DNA from: an uncultured Mycoplasmatota bacterium | GTDB lineage: Bacteria > Bacillota_I > Bacilli_A > RF39 > UBA660 | Length of the DNA: 7,062 nucleotides | NCBI GenBank assembly: GCA_900553045.1 | Contig: USBW01000033.1 | Span: forward strand, 1-7,062 | Direction of reading: 5' to 3' | Part shown: piece by piece, positions 1-6,352 of the stretch | Layout of the letters: each line of letters begins with the position of its first letter | Position numbering within the stretch: position 1 is the first letter of the stretch | The notes under the pieces: generated by a model | The model's database searches: none | Told to the model about the DNA's origin: nothing | The model's input: the letters and a program-made list of their open reading frames with translations, nothing else | Position numbers and translations under genes: made by a program

Positions 1-22
1 AATATTGTTCTTACTTAAACTT

Positions 23-454
23 CTAATTTCCATAACCTTTTTCCTCCAATGCTTTTAAAATTCCTTTAACTGGCAATAAAGCACAAGTTTTACGATTAGG
101 TTGAAGATAAATCTCATCAAAAGCATTTAATTCTTTTAAAAGTTCTTGGTCATATTCTTTTTCAAAAATCATATTTTGATAATTTTCTAAAATCTTTTTT
201 ATTTCGCCAATATCTTTTCCCACTAAGTTTTTAAGCATCATCGAAGTAGCTGAAGTCGAAATGGCACAAGCTTCTCCATCAAAGTAAGCATCTAATAACT
301 TACCATCTTCGATTAATAAATAAAAGTCTAAATTATCAATACAAGACTCATTATTAGAATTTACTTTAAGATAGTCCCTATCAAGAGGAACTCTTTTATG
401 AAAAGGGTTCTCATAATTACTCAAAATTAGTTCTCTTCTTATTTCTTTTTCCAT
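23..454 (-). CDS. sufU: SufU, zinc-dependent sulfur acceptor of the SUF Fe-S cluster system
   Basis: This 143-residue protein of the SufU/IscU fold takes persulfide sulfur from the cysteine desulfurase SufS and passes it to the SufBCD scaffold in the cytosol. The zinc and sulfur-acceptor residues of SufU proteins are all visible: Cys38 and Asp40 (SCID), Cys63 in DGEACAIS, and Cys124 in NRKTCALL. The 61-residue gap between the second and third Cys matches SufU, which carries an extra insertion, rather than IscU, where the gap is shorter. After Cys124 the common Ala-Trp-Lys motif reads LPVKGIL, so the Trp is replaced. The ATG follows directly on the TAA stop of sufS with no spacer, and its binding site GGTGAT lies inside the end of sufS, so the two are probably translationally coupled. 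It ends in TAG, the only non-TAA stop here. sufB is expected just downstream, outside the window. Confidence 0.93.
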   Translation of the reverse strand: MEKEIRRELILSNYENPFHKRVPLDRDYLKVNSNNESCIDNLDFYLLIEDGKLLDAYFDGEACAISTSATSMMLKNLVGKDIGEIKKILENYQNMIFEKEYDQELLKELNAFDEIYLQPNRKTCALLPVKGILKALEEKGYGN

Positions 455-1654
455 TTATATCACCACATCAAATATATTCTTTGAATCTTTTAGTACTGCG
501 ATCAATTTATCAATTTCTTCTTTAGTATTATAAAAGTAAAGACTGATCCTACAAGTATTTTTAATTCCTAATTCATCTTTTAAAATTTTAGCACAGTGAT
601 TTCCAGCACGGACACAAATATGATAGTAGTTTAAATAAATAGCAGTATCCTGAGCAAAAACTGAATCAAGATTAAAAATGACAATTCCTGAGTCACTAAA
701 AGGATTATAAACTTTAACATTAGGAATCTTCTCTAGTTCTGAAACTAAATAATTTCGTAGTTCTTCTTCGTACTTTTTAATTTTATCAAGGCCAATTTCG
801 TTAAGATAAGTAATCGCTCTTCCAAGTCCTATTACTCCCGCAATATTAGTAGTTCCAGCTTCTAGTTTAAAAGGTAGTGCTTTATAAGCAACACTGCCAT
901 CGCTTTCAAAAGACTGATTCATACCCCCACCAAATTTCAAAGGACGCATTCTATCAAGTAATTCATACTTACCATATAAGACCCCTACTCCTGTTGGTCC
1001 CAACATTTTATGACCAGAAAAGCATAAGAAAGAAATATTATTTTCTTTAACCGAAACTTTGCGATGTGGAATACTTTGAGCAGCATCAACCACAAAATAA
1101 AGATTGTGCTCTAAAGCTAACTTACCTATTTCGTAAATATCACGAACATCTCCTACTACATTAGTAATATGAGCAATAGAAATAACTTTAGTCTTCGGAT
1201 TAATCATCTTCTTAAGAGCAGTCATATCAAGTCTTAAAGAATCGTCCAAAGGAATATAAGATACTTTAATACCAAGATCTTTTTCTAGCTCTAACCAAGG
1301 TAAGATATTAGAAGCATGTTCTGCTTTAGTAAGTAAAACTTCATCCCCTCTTTGTAAATTATATTTCATAAAACCAAAGACCACCATATTTAATGACTCC
1401 GTTGCACCAGAAGTAAAAATGATCTCACTTTCATTATCTGCTTCAATAAAATCTTTAACTTTAGTACGGACTTCTTCATATTTCATATCGACAATTAGAC
1501 TATTTTCATAGTCTCCACGATGGGCATTAGCAGTATATTTAGTATAGTAGTCAACTATTTCATCAACAACACACTTAGGTTTTAAAGTTGTAGCACCATT
1601 ATCAAAGTAAATAAGTTTATTATCCTTTAAAATTGGAAAATCATCTCTATTCAT
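455..1654 (-). CDS. sufS: SufS, PLP-dependent cysteine desulfurase (type II)
   Basis: SufS converts L-cysteine to L-alanine and holds the sulfur as a persulfide for transfer to SufU. From the ATG chosen here it has 399 residues, close to the usual 400-410. Visible features: FDNGATT (17-23) near the N-terminus; SGATESLN (82-89); His113, which stacks on the cofactor; Asp190 in VVDAAQS, which contacts the PLP ring nitrogen; the SGHKMLGPTG block with the PLP lysine Lys216; the GGGM loop (242-245); and RAGNHC with catalytic Cys354. The active-site loop is short and the Cys lies in RxGxHCA, as in the SufS group rather than IscS/NifS. An in-frame GTG at 1663 is rejected because it falls within the ribosome binding site. 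Oddities: Gln335 where B. subtilis SufS, by my recall, has the zinc-swapping His342, and GNHC instead of GHHC. It sits 15 bases after sufD and abuts sufU. Confidence 0.95.
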   Translation of the reverse strand: MNRDDFPILKDNKLIYFDNGATTLKPKCVVDEIVDYYTKYTANAHRGDYENSLIVDMKYEEVRTKVKDFIEADNESEIIFTSGATESLNMVVFGFMKYNLQRGDEVLLTKAEHASNILPWLELEKDLGIKVSYIPLDDSLRLDMTALKKMINPKTKVISIAHITNVVGDVRDIYEIGKLALEHNLYFVVDAAQSIPHRKVSVKENNISFLCFSGHKMLGPTGVGVLYGKYELLDRMRPLKFGGGMNQSFESDGSVAYKALPFKLEAGTTNIAGVIGLGRAITYLNEIGLDKIKKYEEELRNYLVSELEKIPNVKVYNPFSDSGIVIFNLDSVFAQDTAIYLNYYHICVRAGNHCAKILKDELGIKNTCRISLYFYNTKEEIDKLIAVLKDSKNIFDVVI

Positions 1655-1659
1655 TAATT

Positions 1660-1671
1660 TCACCCCCCTTT
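1660..1671 (-). promoter_or_regulatory. sufS ribosome binding site (decides the start)
   Basis: On the minus strand this reads AAAGGGGGGTGA and starts inside the sufD stop codon. Its spacing to the ATG at 1654 is normal. The upstream GTG candidate (1661-1663) overlaps the motif itself and so cannot use it, which makes ATG 1654 the likely start. The six-G run is a striking homopolymer in such AT-rich DNA. Confidence 0.8.
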
Positions 1672-2398
1672 AAAAATATTTTGCGATATAATCAATAATC
1701 AATTGTTTAAAATTGTAATCAATCTGCATCTTATCTATTAAAAAGGCTTTAGCAAGCATTTTAATAGCTTCGCTTCTAGGTAAAGATCGAGCCATCAAAT
1801 AGAAAAGATCACTTTCTTTAAAACTACCAATATAAGAAGAATGTTCAGCTTGCATATTATCATGATCGACTAATAAGTCAGGTTTAATAGTAACTTTAGC
1901 ATCACGAGTTAAAATAACCATACTCTCTTGTCTACTAGAGGCTTTAAGACCTGTCTTTTTCAAGTGACTGTTAACCCCAATCGTAAAAGCTTGATCGCTT
2001 AAGTTAATAACATGAATATCTGTTAAAGCTTCAGTTAGTTTCCCATTATGATAAATATCTACTTGATAGTTATTCTCGTTTTTATTTAGACCTGTTGAAA
2101 TAAAATTTAAATTAGTTGCCTCATAATCAAGCATGAAAGCAGTCTTATAAGAGCTATCATAAGCGAAACGATATAAACAAAGATCAAACTTAGAAAAAGA
2201 AGTATATGTAAGATCTACTGAAGCTTGTACTAAATACTCGCTAATAACACTATCACAGCGAAGAACAATTTTTAATTTACGATCAGTGTTCATATAAGTG
2301 ATAAAACAATCAGGAACATCAATATAAATAGTATCTATGGTCTTTTCTAAAGCAAAATTACTTTCTATTTGGTCATTGCTCACTATTATTTTATTCAT
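1670..2398 (-). CDS. sufD: SufD, short form, Fe-S cluster assembly scaffold subunit
   Basis: SufD pairs with SufB and the ATPase SufC to form the SufBC2D scaffold. The family is recognised from the C-terminal half: SSRQES followed by LLTRDAKVTIKPD-like sequence (about 154-174), VDHDNMQAEHSSYIG (177-191), and the helix start LFYLMARSLPRSEAIKML (198-215) that ends SufB/SufD proteins. His186 lies where SufD has a conserved histidine at the SufB-SufD interface (His360 in E. coli, from memory). With 242 residues it is far shorter than the roughly 420-440 of typical Bacilli SufD; the N-terminal helical part and some of the beta-helix are missing. There is no disrupted remnant upstream, because the start overlaps the 3' end of sufC by 8 bases (ATGAATAA), so this looks like a naturally compact protein. 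An in-frame ATG at 2413 is less likely because it has no binding site. A divergent SufB-like role is possible but less likely given the gene order. Confidence 0.85.
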   Translation of the reverse strand: MNKIIVSNDQIESNFALEKTIDTIYIDVPDCFITYMNTDRKLKIVLRCDSVISEYLVQASVDLTYTSFSKFDLCLYRFAYDSSYKTAFMLDYEATNLNFISTGLNKNENNYQVDIYHNGKLTEALTDIHVINLSDQAFTIGVNSHLKKTGLKASSRQESMVILTRDAKVTIKPDLLVDHDNMQAEHSSYIGSFKESDLFYLMARSLPRSEAIKMLAKAFLIDKMQIDYNFKQLIIDYIAKYF

Positions 2399-3161
2399 AG
2401 TTTTTAACCTCATCTATTTTAGATGTACCATGATCAAAGATTTTATAGCCTTTTTCTTGAATTTCATAAGCAAGTTCTAAAGGTCCTGTCTTAATAATTT
2501 TACCATCTTTTAACACATGAACATAGTCTGGTTTTAGATATTCTAAAATGCGGGTATAATGGGTAATCATAAGAATTGAAGTATCAGGATGTTCTTGTTT
2601 ATAATCAAGGATATTTTTACAGACTATTTGTAAACTATCAACGTCAAGTCCTGAATCAAGTTCATCGAGAATTAAAAATTTTGGCTCTAACATTTTTAAT
2701 TGTAAAATCTCGTTTTTTTTCTTTTCACCACCAGAAAAGTTGACATTTATTGCCCGATGGACAAAGTCTTTATTGAAGTCTAGTTCTTGACAAGATTTAT
2801 CTAGTTTTTTTATGAAGTCATAAAGATCAAAATCTTTATTTTTATTAGTCAAAGCTGTCCTCAAGAACTCACTGTTAGTAACCCCTTCAATCGCTGTAGG
2901 GTTTTGAAAAGCCAAAAAGATTCCTAATTTAGCACGTAAATCAGTAGAAAGGTTCAATATAGAGTTGCCATCACAAGTAATGTCACCACTTTTTACAAGA
3001 TAATTAGGATCACCCATAATAACTTTAGATAAAGTAGATTTACCAACTCCATTAGGCCCCATTATAACATGGATTTCCCCTTTGGCTATCGCAAGACAAA
3101 AGTCTTTTAAAACTGTTTTGTCATCTATTGAAACAAATAAATTTGTAATATTTACATCCAT
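2391..3161 (-). CDS. sufC: SufC, ABC-type ATPase of the SufBCD scaffold
   Basis: SufC is a soluble ABC ATPase that binds SufB and SufD and drives shape changes of the scaffold during Fe-S cluster assembly; it does not transport anything. The 256-residue protein is full length (typical about 250-260). It has Walker A GPNGVGKST (35-43), the Q-loop Gln86 in FLAFQNP, the signature FSGGEKKKNE (142-151; the SufC form is usually KKRNE), Walker B with FLILDELDSGLD (162-173, catalytic Glu167), and the H-loop His201 in ITHYTR. DELDSGLD followed by V-D is characteristic of SufC. It is the first gene of the suf run and overlaps sufD by 8 bases. The ATG at 3161 is chosen because the alternative GTG at 3173 is part of the ribosome binding site. 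The typA terminator lies upstream, so suf is probably a separate transcription unit. Confidence 0.96.
   Translation of the reverse strand: MDVNITNLFVSIDDKTVLKDFCLAIAKGEIHVIMGPNGVGKSTLSKVIMGDPNYLVKSGDITCDGNSILNLSTDLRAKLGIFLAFQNPTAIEGVTNSEFLRTALTNKNKDFDLYDFIKKLDKSCQELDFNKDFVHRAINVNFSGGEKKKNEILQLKMLEPKFLILDELDSGLDVDSLQIVCKNILDYKQEHPDTSILMITHYTRILEYLKPDYVHVLKDGKIIKTGPLELAYEIQEKGYKIFDHGTSKIDEVKNYE
2407..2414 (-). promoter_or_regulatory. sufD ribosome binding site (decides the start)
   Basis: On the minus strand this reads GATGAGGT, lies within the 3' end of sufC, and is separated by 8 bases from the ATG at 2398. The other candidate start, ATG 2413, has no purine-rich site at the right distance and would overlap this motif. 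Confidence 0.7.
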
Positions 3162-3166
3162 AAAAA

Positions 3167-3175
3167 TCACCACCT
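3167..3175 (-). promoter_or_regulatory. sufC ribosome binding site (decides the start)
   Basis: On the minus strand AGGTGGTGA stands five T residues before the ATG at 3161. The in-frame GTG at 3171-3173 falls inside this motif and is therefore unlikely to be the start. Confidence 0.75.
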
Positions 3176-3177
3176 AT

Positions 3178-3206
3178 ATAATAGCACTAAATCTTAAAAT
3201 CAACAA
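3178..3206 (-). promoter_or_regulatory. Candidate suf operon promoter with extended -10
   Basis: On the minus strand TTGTTG (3201-3206, a poor -35) is followed by 17 bases and TATTAT (3178-3183), preceded by TGC, which makes an extended -10 element. It lies between the typA terminator and sufC. A transcript starting about 7 bases past the -10 would begin within the sufC ribosome binding site, so the leader would be almost absent. That weakens the call. Confidence 0.35.
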
Positions 3207-3221
3207 CAAAAACTTAAACCC

Positions 3222-3258
3222 AAACAAAAGAAGTGATCTGAAAGTAAATCACTTCTTT
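3222..3258 (-). terminator. Intrinsic terminator of typA
   Basis: A perfect 11-bp inverted repeat (AAAGAAGTGAT at 3227-3237 and ATCACTTCTTT at 3248-3258) encloses a 10-base loop directly after the typA stop codon. On the minus strand the stem is followed by TGTTTG, giving with the end of the stem a U-rich tail. It separates typA from the suf genes. The stem has modest GC content and the tail is interrupted by G, so termination may be incomplete. Confidence 0.75.
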
Positions 3259-3259
3259 C

Positions 3260-5062
3260 TTAAGCATTTCTAGTACGGAAACGTTCTTTTTCGTCAAGAA
3301 TCTTTTTGCGAAGACGAATAGCATCTGGAGTAACTTCAACATATTCATCATCTTCAATGAATTCTAAAGCTTCTTCCAAAGTAAACTTTTTAGGAGTTAT
3401 TAAAGTTAAAGCTTCATCTGTGCCACTAGAACGCGTATTTGTTAAGTTTTTATTTTTACAAGGATTGACATTAAGATCATTATCACGATTATGAATACCA
3501 ATGATCATTCCTTTATAAACATCGACTGAAGGTTCAACAATTAAAGTACCGCGATCACTTAAGTTAAATAAGGAGAAAGCCATTGTCTTGCCATCTTCTA
3601 TGGAAACTAAAACACCATTTTTACGACGTTTAATTGGTCCGACATATGGTTCATAGTCTCTAAAACTTCTAACCATTATTCCTTCGCCCTTAGTATTAGT
3701 AATAAAGTTACTACGATAACCAATAAGACCACGAGTTGGAACTTTAAATTCTAAATGTGAGTAACCTTCATTACTATTAACTGCTAAAATGCTACCTTTA
3801 CGCTCGTTTAAATCATTGATTACTGTTCCCGCATAAGTATCTGGTACATCAATTAGAACTGTTTCAAAAGGCTCACATTTTACGCCATCGATCTCTTGAA
3901 ATAAAACAACTGGCTTAGAAACAGAAAGTTCATAACCCTCACGGCGCATCTTCTCAAGTAAAATAGAAAGATGTAATTCTCCACGGCCAGAAACTTTATA
4001 ACCATCAGCACCATTTAAAGATTCGACTTTAAGAGCAACATTAGTCTCAAGTTCACGATCTAGTCTTTCTTTAATATGACGATTAGTTAAAAACTTACCA
4101 CTACGACCAGCAAATGGCGATGAGTTAACTAAGAAATTCATTGACATGGTTGGCTCATCGATCACAATTGCTGGAAGAGGATCAGGATGATTTACCTCAC
4201 AGACTGTATCACCAATTGAAATATTAGGATCAACTTGAATAGTAACTATATCACCATATTGAGCAGAATCAACTTCTTGTTTAACAATTCCTTCATTAGT
4301 AAAGATCTTAGTCACCCTACTATTATGCCTACTACCATCATTTTTACAAATTACTACACTAGCATTTTTCTTTAACATGCCTCGTGTAATACGGCCAACT
4401 CCTAATCTTCCTAAGTAATCATCATACTCTAAGGATGATATTTGCATCTGTAAAGGATCTTCACTACTGCCTTTATAAGGAGCAACATGACTGATAATTG
4501 TCTTTAAAAGTGGTTCCATCGTCGTATTATCATCATCTATCTCATACTTAGCAATACCTTCTCTAGCAATTCCGTAAATAATCGGAAAATCAAGTTGCTT
4601 TTCGTTAGCATTAAGCTCTACAAACAAATCAAAAGTCGCATTAACAACCTCATCGATACGTGCATCTTTCTTATCAATTTTATTAATAAATAAAATTGGA
4701 TTTAAATTCTGTTTTAAAGCTTGTTCTAGGACAAAACGAGTCTGAGGCATAACTCCTTCTTTAGAGTCAACCAATAAAATAACAGTATCAACTGTTTTAA
4801 TAATACGTTCGACTTCACTTGAAAAATCCGCATGACCTGGAGTATCAACAATATTAATTTTATAATCTTGATAACGAATCGAACAATTTTTAGAATAAAT
4901 AGTAATGCCACGCTCTTTTTCCAATTCATTACTATCCATAATCTGATTTACTTGCTCTTCGTCCTTTTTTAATTCCCCACTTTGTTTTAATAAAGCATCA
5001 ACTAAAGTTGACTTTCCTACATCGACATGGGCAACTACTGCAATATTAATAATTTTTTCCAT
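3260..5062 (-). CDS. typA: TypA/BipA, ribosome-associated translational GTPase
   Basis: TypA is an EF-G-like GTPase that binds the ribosome and supports 50S assembly and growth under stress such as cold. At 600 residues it matches the family (about 600-615) and looks complete. Domain order: GTPase domain with G1 AHVDVGKST (11-19), switch I with MDSNELEKERGITI (42-55), G3 DTPGHADF (73-80) and G4 NKID (127-130); then the beta-barrel domain, the EF-G domain III/V-like region with GRGELHLSILLEKMRREGY, and the TypA-specific C-terminus ending in FTLEEALEFI and EVTPDAIRLRKKIL. The G1 motif differs from the usual AHVDHGKTT: Val15 replaces His and Ser18 replaces Thr. The ATG has a good site, AGAGGTG at 5070-5076. 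It has its own promoter and terminator, although read-through from the amidoligase gene 67 bases upstream is possible because no hairpin lies between them. Confidence 0.97.
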   Translation of the reverse strand: MEKIINIAVVAHVDVGKSTLVDALLKQSGELKKDEEQVNQIMDSNELEKERGITIYSKNCSIRYQDYKINIVDTPGHADFSSEVERIIKTVDTVILLVDSKEGVMPQTRFVLEQALKQNLNPILFINKIDKKDARIDEVVNATFDLFVELNANEKQLDFPIIYGIAREGIAKYEIDDDNTTMEPLLKTIISHVAPYKGSSEDPLQMQISSLEYDDYLGRLGVGRITRGMLKKNASVVICKNDGSRHNSRVTKIFTNEGIVKQEVDSAQYGDIVTIQVDPNISIGDTVCEVNHPDPLPAIVIDEPTMSMNFLVNSSPFAGRSGKFLTNRHIKERLDRELETNVALKVESLNGADGYKVSGRGELHLSILLEKMRREGYELSVSKPVVLFQEIDGVKCEPFETVLIDVPDTYAGTVINDLNERKGSILAVNSNEGYSHLEFKVPTRGLIGYRSNFITNTKGEGIMVRSFRDYEPYVGPIKRRKNGVLVSIEDGKTMAFSLFNLSDRGTLIVEPSVDVYKGMIIGIHNRDNDLNVNPCKNKNLTNTRSSGTDEALTLITPKKFTLEEALEFIEDDEYVEVTPDAIRLRKKILDEKERFRTRNA

Positions 5063-5093
5063 CGTATAACACCTCTATAAATGAACTTCTAAA

Positions 5094-5122
5094 ATTATAC
5101 ACTATTTTCTAAAACATTTCAA
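5094..5122 (-). promoter_or_regulatory. typA promoter (sigma-A type)
   Basis: On the minus strand TTGAAA (5117-5122) is separated by exactly 17 bases from TATAAT (5094-5099), a perfect -10. Transcription would start near 5087, giving a leader of about 25 bases that includes the AGAGGTG ribosome binding site. The -35 box lies 7 bases past the stop codon of the preceding gene. Confidence 0.75.
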
Positions 5123-5129
5123 CATTTTT

Positions 5130-6092
5130 TTACCTTGATTTTCTAACTAGTTCTTTAATCTTATCAAGTGGAGCTTCAAAAAGATTAAAATATTGCTTTA
5201 AAAAGTAATATTTATCACTATCTTGATCAAAGAATAAGTCGGCATAAGTAAAAGAAGAGTTCAAATCTGCTTGAAAACAATTAGAAAAACTAGTAGAGAT
5301 CTGATCATAAAGTTGATTTACTTCTTCCATACTAAAAGTATAATTACTAATTTTAGTAAGAAAATTAAAAAGAAAACGACAATTGTTTTGAATAATTTTT
5401 TCATCTAAAGTCCCGTTAAAAAGACGAAACTCAATCGTATTACCCTCTTGATAAGTAAAGTCTTTTACTTTGCCACAATAAAGACTAGCATGACGAAAAG
5501 TACAGCATTTAATCAGGGAATAAATATCTTTGGAAGATCTATCTACTTTTAAATTATTTATAATATTTTCCCGACAAGGTTTAGCATATTTTAAGGCCAA
5601 ATCTCTAATTTTATTAGCAGATCCTTTAGCAAAATAGTAAAAAATTGGTTCATAAATAGCCCATAATTTTAGAAATTGTTCCCATCTTGAATAGTTATCT
5701 TGAAAGATCTGACTACCAACATGAATATGTAAGGCGCAAGAATCATTAATACCAGCAGATAAATTTCTTAATTTAATTAAAGTTTGTTTAATTAGTAACC
5801 AATCTTTTTTACAGTCACAAAGTACTGGAGAGATAAGTTCTCCACCACGTAGTCCTAAAGAGGTTTTTTTAATTACAGTAGAATCAGGAGAATATTTAAA
5901 AGGTGAAGATGGTTTTAGAATAGTCTTTTTTACTTCTTCATACAAAGCTTTAGTGTATTCGATCTCTAAACCATAAGTAAGGTCTTTAGGAAAACCTAAA
6001 TTAGACTGGTATGGTAAGTTTAGATAATTGAGATAACACAAAAAATCTAGTAATTCTATTTTAGAATTTAAAATTTTACTAACCTTGGTCAT
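5130..6092 (-). CDS. Putative amidoligase family protein (glutamine synthetase-like COOH-NH2 ligase)
   Basis: The 320-residue protein carries the motifs of the putative amidoligase family (Amidoligase_2), predicted ATP-dependent enzymes with the glutamine synthetase fold that join a carboxyl group to an amine. In order: YGLEIEY (40-46) with two acidic residues of the predicted metal/ATP site; SPDST (68-72); GLRGGELISPVL (80-91); CALHIHVG (119-126) with the His-x-His pair; and NTIEFRLFNGTLD (218-230) with Glu221 and Arg223. Residues 1-38 look like an N-terminal extension. No signal peptide or membrane segment is evident. The substrate cannot be read from the sequence; peptide, amino acid or cell-wall modification are possibilities known for the wider fold. 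The ATG has a strong site, GGAAGTGATC (6095-6104). The partners often reported with such genes, such as gamma-glutamylcyclotransferase-like or ATP-grasp proteins, are absent here. Two overlapping promoters precede it, and it may read through into typA. Confidence 0.75.
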   Translation of the reverse strand: MTKVSKILNSKIELLDFLCYLNYLNLPYQSNLGFPKDLTYGLEIEYTKALYEEVKKTILKPSSPFKYSPDSTVIKKTSLGLRGGELISPVLCDCKKDWLLIKQTLIKLRNLSAGINDSCALHIHVGSQIFQDNYSRWEQFLKLWAIYEPIFYYFAKGSANKIRDLALKYAKPCRENIINNLKVDRSSKDIYSLIKCCTFRHASLYCGKVKDFTYQEGNTIEFRLFNGTLDEKIIQNNCRFLFNFLTKISNYTFSMEEVNQLYDQISTSFSNCFQADLNSSFTYADLFFDQDSDKYYFLKQYFNLFEAPLDKIKELVRKSR

Positions 6093-6113
6093 ACGATCAC
6101 TTCCAGAGCTTTT

Positions 6114-6142
6114 ATCTTAATACTTAAAGAAAAAATAGTCAA
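6114..6142 (-). promoter_or_regulatory. Candidate amidoligase promoter P2 (proximal)
   Basis: On the minus strand TTGACT (6137-6142) is followed by 17 bases and TAAGAT (6114-6119). A start near 6107 would give a leader of about 15 bases that just includes the ribosome binding site. The -10 is only a 4 of 6 match. It overlaps the -10 box of the distal candidate by one base, so the two would compete. Confidence 0.4.
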
Positions 6143-6160
6143 TCTATTTAATTATGTCAA
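6132..6160 (-). promoter_or_regulatory. Candidate amidoligase promoter P1 (distal)
   Basis: On the minus strand a perfect TTGACA (6155-6160) is followed by 17 bases and TATTTT (6132-6137, 4 of 6). Transcription would start near 6125 and give a leader of about 32 bases. An inverted repeat covers the -35 box, which would suit control by a repressor. Confidence 0.45.
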
Positions 6161-6191
6161 TTAAATTCTAGAAGTGTTAACAAATAGTCAA
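6133..6191 (-). repeat. Two 10-base direct repeats upstream of the amidoligase gene
   Basis: TTGACTATTT on the minus strand occurs at 6133-6142 and again at 6182-6191, 49 bases apart. The further copy is preceded by another TTGAC, giving TTGACTTGAC. The near copy contains the -35 box of the proximal promoter. This could be a duplicated promoter element or a binding site, or simply chance in AT-rich DNA. Confidence 0.3.
6146..6166. repeat. Inverted repeat over the -35 box, possible operator
   Basis: ATTTAATT (6146-6153) and AATTAAAT (6159-6166) form a perfect 8-bp inverted repeat with a 5-base centre, and the -35 TTGACA lies in the middle. The placement fits a repressor site, but the arms contain only A and T, so chance is a real possibility in this base composition. 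Confidence 0.3.
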
Positions 6192-6271
6192 GTCAAAAGA
6201 AAAAAAGTGCCAGATTTAAGACCTTTTTCTAAAGTTTTAAAAAAAATTAAAGTTCGACAATTTAAATAATT

Positions 6272-6334
6272 AAAAAAAACAAAAATTCTAACTTATAAAT
6301 AAAGCCAATAGACAAAAATCAGTTAGAATCTTTG
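6272..6334 (-). terminator. Intrinsic terminator of the 202-residue protein gene
   Basis: On the minus strand CAAAGATTCTAACT (6321-6334) pairs with AGTTAGAATTTTTG (6280-6293) as a 14-bp stem with one G-U pair. The loop is 27 bases, which is long. Eight T residues follow at once (6272-6279). It lies 18 bases past the stop codon at 6353 and insulates this gene from the amidoligase gene. Confidence 0.75.
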
Positions 6335-6352
6335 TTAAAACTTTTAAAAATT

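Noticed and set aside
1..22. Start of sufB at the left edge
   Set aside because: Only 22 bases follow the sufU stop and no start codon is visible; sufB is expected from gene order but cannot be annotated here.
2712..2718. A_AAA_AAC, a classic -1 slippery heptamer, in frame within the SufC signature motif
   Set aside because: It arises naturally from Lys-Lys-Asn codons. A -1 shift would add only 17 codons before a TGA stop and would destroy SufC; I see no clear stimulatory hairpin.
3082..3494. Two short open frames on the plus strand (3082-3273 and 3306-3494)
   Set aside because: They lie opposite sufC and typA, have no clear ribosome binding site, and their products resemble no protein; they are antisense shadows of conserved genes.
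4726..4929. A 67-codon minus-strand frame inside typA
   Set aside because: It is a shifted frame within the conserved GTPase domain with a low-complexity hydrophobic product and no independent start signal.
6201..6230. A second hairpin near 6201-6230 (AAAAAG... against ...CTTTTT)
   Set aside because: Only the A/T ends and one G-C pair match; the inner bases are mismatched, so no stable stem forms.
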